A stretch of DNA of 5,073 nucleotides from Limnohabitans sp. (GTDB lineage Bacteria > Planctomycetota > Phycisphaerae > Phycisphaerales > SM1A02). The DNA lies in contig JASGCF010000253.1 in the NCBI GenBank assembly GCA_030054275.1, forward strand, positions 1 to 5,073, read 5' to 3'. Below the pieces are notes generated by a model. That model did not search any database. It saw only the letters and a program-made list of their open reading frames with translations, and had not been told where the DNA came from. Positions 1 to 4,456 of this stretch are shown in pieces. Both the position numbers and the translations under genes were made by a program. The stretch's first letter is position 1. Each line of letters opens with the position of its first letter.

Positions 1-2
1 GC

Positions 3-659
3 GATGTCGACACCGACAACGACGGCACGCCTGACTGCACCGACGGTTGCCCGAACGATCCAAACAAAGTCGAGCCTGGCGTATGTGGTTGCGATGTGAG
101 CGACGCCGACCTCGATCTCGATGGCGTCATCGATTGCAACGACAACTGCCCAACAGTCGCGAATACCAATCAAAGCGACTGCAATCAAGACGGCGTTGGC
201 GACGCGTGTGACATTGCAACTGGCGCGCCTGATTGCAACCGCAATGGCGTACCTGATGCCTGCGACATCGCCGACGGCTTCTCTGCAGACATCAATCTCG
301 ACGGTATTCCCGATGAATGCAGCGCTGATTGCAATGCGAATGGTATTCCCGATGCTTATGAAATCGAACAAGGGCTTGCGCCCGATTGCAACGGCAACAA
401 CATCATCGATGCATGCGATGTTGCAACAGGACGCGCAGATACGAACGCGAATGGCATTCCCGATGCATGCGAGTTGGCGCGGGGCGATTTCGATCTGAGT
501 GGCGTTGTAGACGGTGCCGATCTCACCATCTTCTTGAACGACTGGGGCGTCACTGGTGACCTACCAACGGACCTCAATAAAGACGGAATCGTCGGCCCGG
601 AGGATCTCACGGAACTCTTGAACAACTGGGGCAGCACGGCTGAAGGCGGCGCGCCGTAA
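3..659 (+). CDS. C-terminal part of a secreted calcium-binding repeat protein with a dockerin-like C-terminus (5' end missing)
   Basis: The reading frame is already open at base 3 and runs to TAA at 657-659, giving 218 residues. The true start lies upstream; the GTG at 96 is internal, because the same Asp/Cys-rich pattern continues before it. Residues 1-50 resemble thrombospondin type-3 repeats (D-x-D-x-D-G-x-P-D-C). Residues about 58-160 hold six units of the form D-C-N-x-N-G-[IV]-P-D-A-C-[DE]-[IL]-A-x-G, spaced mostly 18-19 residues, with one short 13-residue unit. Unit 4 has Tyr119 where the others have Cys. Residues 161-210 form two EF-hand-like loops, D162-x-D164-x-S166 and D190-x-N192-x-D194-G, each followed by an L-x-x-x-L/F-L-N-x-W-G helix. 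This is the layout of a type I dockerin-like domain. Known for such families: extracellular calcium-stabilised spacers. The role of the whole protein cannot be told from this piece; its catalytic or binding domain would be upstream. Confidence 0.85.
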   Translation, partial: DVDTDNDGTPDCTDGCPNDPNKVEPGVCGCDVSDADLDLDGVIDCNDNCPTVANTNQSDCNQDGVGDACDIATGAPDCNRNGVPDACDIADGFSADINLDGIPDECSADCNANGIPDAYEIEQGLAPDCNGNNIIDACDVATGRADTNANGIPDACELARGDFDLSGVVDGADLTIFLNDWGVTGDLPTDLNKDGIVGPEDLTELLNNWGSTAEGGAP

Positions 660-664
660 GTTTG

Positions 665-676
665 CGCATGCATGCG
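665..676. other. 12-bp perfect palindrome in the convergent gene junction
   Basis: CGCATGCATGCG is self-complementary and fills most of the 18 bases between the stop of the repeat-protein gene (659) and the stop of kynU (678). A site between two converging genes could help end transcription from both sides. However, it has no loop and no T-run, so it is not a typical intrinsic terminator. It could be chance in this GC-rich DNA. Confidence 0.3.
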
Positions 677-677
677 A

Positions 678-2003
678 TCATGCACACACGCTGCGCACGA
701 TTTCGGCCGCGCGCCAGACTTCGTCGTAGGTGCTGAAGAGCGGCGCTGGCGCGAGCCGAACGATGCCTTCACCTACCACACCACGGCCCGACTCGCGATA
801 GTCGCACATCAAGCCAGCGGCTTTGAACGCTTCGTAGCGCGCATGCGCGTTGGTCGCGATGAGCAACGACAACTGTGCGCCGCGCTGCCACGACGCCGTC
901 GGCGTGATGATCTCGACACCCGCAATTCCGCGCAGGCGGAACTCAAGCAACGCAGTCATACGCATACTTTTCGCCCGCAGATTGGCGATGCCCGCGCCGT
1001 CGAATTCGGCCAGGCTCGCGATGAGCGGCAGCGTCGAGAGAATCGGCGGATTCGACAGACTCCATGCGTCGGCACGCGCGACCGGCGCAAACCGCGGCTC
1101 CATACGGAATCGCGTGTCAGGGTCATTTCCCCACCAACCTCCGTGACGCGGAAGATCGAGATCGCGCACATTGCGATCGTGGATGAACGCGCCAGCAACC
1201 GCACCGGGGCCAGAGTTCAGATACTTGTACGAACACCACACGGCGAAGTCACAGTTGGATGCGTGCAGCGCGAGGTCCATGTTGCCTGCGGCGTGCGCGA
1301 GATCCCATCCGCAGCGCGCACCGACCGCGTGGACGGCGCGCGTCAGTCGCGCGATATCGAACGCTTGACCGGTGCGATATTGCACGCCCGGCAACATCGC
1401 AAGCGCGAGCGTTTCACCGAGCGCTGCAACACGCGCTTCGACATCTTCTTCGCGCAACATCCACTCACCTTCGCGCGGCGCGAGCTCGATGACTTCGACT
1501 TCAGGATCAAGTCCGCGCGCAGCGACATGCGTCATCACCGCGTAGGTATCGCTCGGAAAAGCGCCCTTCTCGACGAGCAGTTTCGTGCGTCGACCTTCGG
1601 GGCGATAGAAGGTCGTGAGCATGAGATGCAAGTTGACGGTGAGCGTGTTCATCGCGACGACTTCGTGTTCGAGCGCACCGACAAGTCGCGCAAGTGGCGC
1701 ACGAAGTTGCTCGTGGTAACTGAACCACGGACGACGGGCGTTCATGTGACCGGCGACGCCGAAATGAGCCCAGTCATCGAGTTCTTCTTGCATGAGTGCG
1801 CGCACCGCGTGCGGCATGGGGCCGAGTGAGTTTCCGACGAAGTAGATGAGGTCGGGCCGAAGCGACGGAAGCGCGAAATGTTCGCGGAACGATGCGAGCG
1901 GATCAGACGCGTCGAGCGCGCGTGCGAACGCTCGGTCGTGCGAGAAATCTGCTGCGGTGAGTGGCTGAGAAGGTGCGGCGGACGCTGCGGGAGTCGCGGT
2001 CAT
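678..2003 (-). CDS. kynU: Kynureninase (L-kynurenine hydrolase), PLP-dependent
   Basis: Cleaves 3-hydroxykynurenine (or kynurenine) to 3-hydroxyanthranilate (or anthranilate) plus alanine; a cytoplasmic enzyme of the kynurenine/NAD route. The protein has 441 residues, close to the usual family length. Visible hallmarks: F-V-G-N-S-L-G at 55-61; NTLTVNLHL at 119-127 (cofactor phosphate region); F-P-S-D at 149-152; D-L-A-H-A-A-G-N at 234-241 with the PLP-ring Asp234; CSYKYLNSGPG at 257-267 with Lys260 as the Schiff-base lysine; G-W-W-G at 289-292; S-L-S-N-P-P-I-L at 315-322. His86 and Ser317-Asn318 match the human residues His102 and Ser332-Asn333, which are linked to 3-hydroxykynurenine preference (alignment from memory). 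The first 17 or so residues are a loose Ala/Pro-rich tail. ATG at 2003 is used; the start has no clear Shine-Dalgarno. It lies on the same strand as, and 230 bp downstream of, the sigma gene, and is convergent with the gene at 3-659. Confidence 0.96.
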   Translation of the reverse strand: MTATPAASAAPSQPLTAADFSHDRAFARALDASDPLASFREHFALPSLRPDLIYFVGNSLGPMPHAVRALMQEELDDWAHFGVAGHMNARRPWFSYHEQLRAPLARLVGALEHEVVAMNTLTVNLHLMLTTFYRPEGRRTKLLVEKGAFPSDTYAVMTHVAARGLDPEVEVIELAPREGEWMLREEDVEARVAALGETLALAMLPGVQYRTGQAFDIARLTRAVHAVGARCGWDLAHAAGNMDLALHASNCDFAVWCSYKYLNSGPGAVAGAFIHDRNVRDLDLPRHGGWWGNDPDTRFRMEPRFAPVARADAWSLSNPPILSTLPLIASLAEFDGAGIANLRAKSMRMTALLEFRLRGIAGVEIITPTASWQRGAQLSLLIATNAHARYEAFKAAGLMCDYRESGRGVVGEGIVRLAPAPLFSTYDEVWRAAEIVRSVCA

Positions 2004-2021
2004 GCGTGGAGCCTACCCGAC

Positions 2022-2039
2022 CACCTGTTGGATCAGGTG
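2022..2039. promoter_or_regulatory. Inverted repeat CACCTG-N6-CAGGTG upstream of kynU (candidate operator)
   Basis: Two perfect 6-bp arms separated by 6 bp lie 19-36 bases before the kynU ATG, in its leader or promoter. The size and symmetry fit the site of a dimeric helix-turn-helix repressor, but a short transcript hairpin is equally possible. No regulator gene of that kind is in the window. No convincing -35/-10 pair was found; an A/T-rich stretch lies just upstream at about 2040-2052. Confidence 0.35.
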
Positions 2040-2057
2040 ACTTATGAAGAAGGTGCG

Positions 2058-2069
2058 TGGCACGTGCCA
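2058..2069. repeat. 12-bp palindrome TGGCACGTGCCA, outer member of the palindrome cluster
   Basis: This perfect palindrome combines the GGCAC and GTGCC words that recur through the spacer. It lies 3 bp from 35-bp copy A and seems to belong to the same repeat family. Confidence 0.6.
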
Positions 2070-2071
2070 AT

Positions 2072-2106
2072 CAGTGCCAGACACTGCACGGCGCGTGGCT
2101 GGCACC
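2072..2106. repeat. 35-bp REP-like repeat, copy A
   Basis: It matches copy B (2191-2225) at 32 of 35 positions; the mismatches are at repeat positions 10, 27 and 29. Inside it, GTGCCAG (2074-2080) is complementary to CTGGCAC (2099-2105), so it can fold into a hairpin. The shared core is ACTGCACGGCGCGTG. Hairpin-forming non-coding repeats of this kind are typical of REP elements moved by RAYT transposases; that link is inference, since no transposase gene is in the window. Confidence 0.7.
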
Positions 2107-2112
2107 CCGCAG

Positions 2113-2139
2113 AACTCCCCGTTTTGGCGAAACTCCCCG
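2113..2139. repeat. Tandem 9-bp direct repeat AACTCCCCG (18-bp period)
   Basis: Two exact copies occupy 2113-2121 and 2131-2139 in the stretch between the two 35-bp palindromic copies. The segment has no open reading frame of interest. It may be an inner part of one composite element spanning 2053-2225. Confidence 0.5.
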
Positions 2140-2171
2140 AGCAGCGGTGCCAGGTTCTGCTTGCGTCTTTC

Positions 2172-2224
2172 GTGCCTGACATGTGCCAGACAGTGCCAGG
2201 CACTGCACGGCGCGTGTCAGGCAC
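2172..2224. repeat. Long nested stem-loop just downstream of the sigma-factor gene
   Basis: GTGCCTGACA (2172-2181) pairs perfectly with TGTCAGGCAC (2215-2224). Pairing continues inward to 2187/2209 if two G-U wobbles are allowed, giving a stem of about 16 bp. The enclosed loop holds a second palindrome, CAGTGCCAGGCACTG (2191-2205). The structure begins 10 bases after the sigma stop codon on the minus strand. It could stop transcription, protect the mRNA 3' end, or separate the sigma gene from kynU. There is no T-run on either side, so a classical intrinsic terminator is not supported. Confidence 0.7.
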
Positions 2225-2225
2225 C
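2191..2225. repeat. 35-bp REP-like repeat, copy B
   Basis: Second copy of the element at 2072-2106, offset by 119 bp and in the same orientation. It carries the central 15-bp palindrome at 2191-2205, which is more perfect than in copy A because repeat position 10 is G instead of A. Its right end forms the right arm of the long stem-loop 2172-2224. Confidence 0.7.
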
Positions 2226-2233
2226 AATGAAAG

Positions 2234-3043
2234 TCAACGGGCGTCGCGGATCGCCCGCTCCACACGCTTCCGCGTCTCCGCAGGCATGCGATCTTCAAGC
2301 TCTGCACACGCGTTCTGCCCAAGATCAAGTTCGGCAAATACCAGTCGGCAGCGCTCGCACATCACATCGCGGCCGATCGGGAATCCGCGACCCTCATCCA
2401 TCGCCGCCAATTTCGCCTGCAGCAAGTCAAAACAGAGTTGTCGGTCGTAATCGGGCGCCGGTGCCTTTCGCGTTGGTAATCCGTCGTTCAGGAACTTCCG
2501 CAACGCAAGCCGCGCGCGGTGAATCCGCGTCTTGACCGTCTCGAGTTTCAACCCAAGTGCTTCGGCGCATTCCTCAAGCGGCATCTCGAGAATGTCCTTC
2601 ATCACGAGCGGCACGCGATACTGCGGCGGCAATCGCAAAATGCCCGCCTGCACGATCTCGCGTGCTTCCGCGCGCATCAGCGGATCGGCTGGTTGCGTTC
2701 GATCAATCGCGAGATCAATCGTTCCCGAATCGCGCATCGGTGAAAGCTCGCTGAAACTCTTCATCGCCGACCGCTTTGTCGTGCCATCTTTGCGGCGGCG
2801 AAATCGACGCTTCGCCGCGCGCGCCGCAATGGCGTAAAGCCATGTACCTGGATCCGCGCGCCCTTCAAACGTCTCCCACCGACGAAACGCCTGCATGAAT
2901 GTCTCTTGCACGACATCCTCAGCTTCCGACGCCGAGCCCGTCACGCGAAAGGCCAGCGCGTATGTGCGCGGGCCGAATTCACGGAAGAGCGCGGGAATCG
3001 CGCGCGCAGGATCGGGAGAAGTCCGAGCAAGTGTGGTCGGCAT
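2234..3043 (-). CDS. ECF-type RNA polymerase sigma factor with a cysteine-containing C-terminal extension
   Basis: Directs RNA polymerase to a set of promoters; cytoplasmic. The start is ATG at 3043 (M-P-T-T-L), giving 269 residues. The frame stays open upstream to 4252, but that part is antisense to kmo and has no sigma-like sequence. Sigma region 2 covers about residues 16-82, with S-E-A-E-D-V-V-Q-E-T-F at 39-49 and G-T-W-L-Y-A-I-A at 66-73. Region 4 covers about 124-186, with L-P-P-Q-Y-R at 138-143 and the recognition helix E-T-V-K-T-R-I-H-R-A-R at 168-178. Residues about 190-269 are beyond the ordinary ECF length. They hold Cys204, C229-x2-C232 and Cys246, which could bind a metal or sense redox. 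The H-x3-C-x2-C signature of zinc anti-sigma factors is incomplete: Arg225 stands where His would be. No anti-sigma gene is adjacent. It is divergent from kmo by 30 bp, with kynU downstream on the same strand. The regulon is unknown. Confidence 0.92.
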   Translation of the reverse strand: MPTTLARTSPDPARAIPALFREFGPRTYALAFRVTGSASEAEDVVQETFMQAFRRWETFEGRADPGTWLYAIAARAAKRRFRRRKDGTTKRSAMKSFSELSPMRDSGTIDLAIDRTQPADPLMRAEAREIVQAGILRLPPQYRVPLVMKDILEMPLEECAEALGLKLETVKTRIHRARLALRKFLNDGLPTRKAPAPDYDRQLCFDLLQAKLAAMDEGRGFPIGRDVMCERCRLVFAELDLGQNACAELEDRMPAETRKRVERAIRDAR

Positions 3044-3073
3044 GATGCAATCGCGTCCCGTTAGGATGCGCCC
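3044..3073. promoter_or_regulatory. 30-bp divergent gap between the sigma-factor gene and kmo
   Basis: The two ATG codons point away from each other with only 30 bases between them. Any promoter for either gene must therefore extend into the neighbouring coding sequence, or the transcripts have very short or no leaders. GGAT at 3064-3067 is a weak ribosome-binding candidate for kmo; nothing similar precedes the sigma start. A GATGC word occurs twice (3044-3048 and 3065-3069). Overlapping promoters would link expression of the two genes; this is inference. Confidence 0.5.
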
Positions 3074-4456
3074 ATGCAGTCGAATGGGATTCAACCCGGG
3101 CGCGTACTTGTGGTCGGCGCCGGACTCGCCGGAAGCCTGCTCGCAGTCTACCTCGCGCGTGCGGGCTGGAAGGTCGAGCTCGTCGAGCGACGCGGCGATC
3201 CGCGTGCGCGGCGTCACATCGCAGGTCGCTCGATCAACCTCGCGATCAGCGCCCGCGGCTTGAAAGCCCTGCGTCGCGCGGGACTTGAAGAAACCGTGCT
3301 GAAAGACGCGATCCGTATGGGTGGCCGCATGATTCACCCGGTCGCTGGTTCGACGCATTTTCACGCGTATTCGAGCGATCCGACGCTTGCGATCAATTCG
3401 GTTTCGCGCAGCGCGCTCAACCTCGCGCTGCTTGACGCCGCAGCCGCCGAACCGAATGTCACGCTCGCGTTCGACGAACGCTGCGCAAATGTCGATTTCG
3501 CGCGCAACGAAGTGACATTCGTAAACGACTCCACCGGCGTCACGCGCACTGTCAACGCCGATCTCATCGTCGGTACCGATGGTGCATATTCCGCCGTGCG
3601 CGCGGCGCTCCAGAAGACCGAGCGCTTCGACTACTCGCAAGATTTCCTCGGCCACGGCTACAAAGAACTCACGATTCCGCCCGTCACTTCGGGGCCGCAC
3701 GCACCCTTCGCGATGGAACCGAATGCGCTCCATATCTGGCCGCGCGGCGAGTCGATGATGATCGCGCTGCCGAACCCCGACGGCTCGTTCACCTGCACAC
3801 TCTTCTGGCGTCACGATGGCGAAGGATCGAGTTTCGCGGCGATTCGCACGGCGGCCGACGCGCAGGCGCACTTCCGCGAGGTCTATCCCGACGCGCTGCC
3901 GCTCATGCCAACGCTTGGCGAGGATTTCGCGAAGAACCCTGTCGGCACGATGGTCACCGTGCGTTGTAATCCATGGGTACGCGGCCGCGTTGCGCTTCTC
4001 GGCGACGCTGCGCACGCGATCGTTCCGTTCTACGGACAAGGTGCCAATTGCAGTTTCGAAGATTGCGAAGCGCTGGTCGACGCGCTCACGCAGGAAGCGT
4101 CGATCGATGCAGCGCTCGTGCGATACCAACGCGAACGCATCGCCAACGCGAACGCCATCGCCGATATGGCGAAGTACAACTTCATTGAAATGCGCGATCT
4201 CGCCGGTCGCCCCGCGTTTCAACGCCGAAAGAAAGTCGAGCATTTCCTCCATCGCATCGCGCCTGAGCGCTTCACGCCGCTCTACGACCTCGTGAGTTTC
4301 TCAACCGTGCCGTACACCGAAGCGAAAGCGCGCGGCGCCGCAAATGTGCGCGCGGTCAGTGCGGCGATGCTGCTTTTCATGATCGCAGCGATCGGCGCGG
4401 TCGCGCTGTTTGGCGTACTCCTTGCGCGATTCGCGCTTGGCATCGGAGCATCGTGA
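3074..4456 (+). CDS. kmo: Kynurenine 3-monooxygenase (FAD-dependent aromatic hydroxylase) with C-terminal membrane helix
   Basis: Hydroxylates L-kynurenine to 3-hydroxykynurenine using NADPH, O2 and FAD. The protein has 460 residues, close to the length of the known Pseudomonas enzyme. Class A flavin monooxygenase motifs in order: GAGLAG at 15-20 (Rossmann GxGxxG), then E38 and R39 in V-E-R-R; GTDGAYSAVR at 167-176 (DG motif); LLGDAAHAIVPFYGQGANC at 308-326 (GD motif). The order plus GRMIH (84-88) is diagnostic for KMO. Likely substrate residues by recalled alignment with human and Pseudomonas enzymes are Arg85, Tyr99, Asn369 and Tyr404. Residues about 429-454 are strongly hydrophobic and end in a short tail, which suggests a single C-terminal membrane anchor. 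The product feeds the kynureninase encoded at 678-2003. Its stop overlaps the next gene's ATG by one base, so the two are probably co-transcribed. ATG at 3074 fits directly before the Rossmann fold. Confidence 0.96.
   Translation: MQSNGIQPGRVLVVGAGLAGSLLAVYLARAGWKVELVERRGDPRARRHIAGRSINLAISARGLKALRRAGLEETVLKDAIRMGGRMIHPVAGSTHFHAYSSDPTLAINSVSRSALNLALLDAAAAEPNVTLAFDERCANVDFARNEVTFVNDSTGVTRTVNADLIVGTDGAYSAVRAALQKTERFDYSQDFLGHGYKELTIPPVTSGPHAPFAMEPNALHIWPRGESMMIALPNPDGSFTCTLFWRHDGEGSSFAAIRTAADAQAHFREVYPDALPLMPTLGEDFAKNPVGTMVTVRCNPWVRGRVALLGDAAHAIVPFYGQGANCSFEDCEALVDALTQEASIDAALVRYQRERIANANAIADMAKYNFIEMRDLAGRPAFQRRKKVEHFLHRIAPERFTPLYDLVSFSTVPYTEAKARGAANVRAVSAAMLLFMIAAIGAVALFGVLLARFALGIGAS
4445..4448 (+). 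promoter_or_regulatory. Shine-Dalgarno-like GGAG for the gene at 4456, inside the end of kmo
   Basis: GGAG lies 7 bases before ATG at 4456, a good spacing, and within the last codons of kmo. It supports ATG 4456 over the in-frame GTG at 4453 and suggests translational coupling through the T-G-A-T-G overlap. Confidence 0.5.

Noticed and set aside
96..98. GTG at 96 as the start of the first gene
   Set aside because: The same frame is open back to base 3 and encodes the same Asp/Cys calcium-repeat pattern, so the GTG is an internal valine codon.
672..1829. Long plus-strand open frame of 385 codons opposite kynU
   Set aside because: It is antisense to kynU, which has all the kynureninase motifs. 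The translated product is Arg-rich with no domain signal, and stop codons are rare on this strand because of base composition and codon bias.
2172..2224. Classical rho-independent terminator for the sigma gene
   Set aside because: The stem is strong, but neither strand has a following T-run, so only a general stem-loop role can be supported.
2053..2225. CRISPR array
   Set aside because: There are only two 35-bp copies, 119 bp apart, with palindromes in the intervening DNA; there is no regular spacer length and no cas gene nearby.
2042..2535. Several small open frames on both strands across the palindrome cluster
   Set aside because: They translate the repeated GTGCC/GGCAC words and run into the sigma gene antisense. 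No ribosome site or protein pattern supports them.
3044..4252. Upstream 403-codon open extension of the sigma-factor frame on the minus strand
   Set aside because: It lies entirely antisense to the well-supported kmo gene and has no sigma-like or other recognisable sequence. Its Arg/Glu/Val-rich composition is what the complement of GC-rich codons gives. The sigma homology starts right after ATG 3043.
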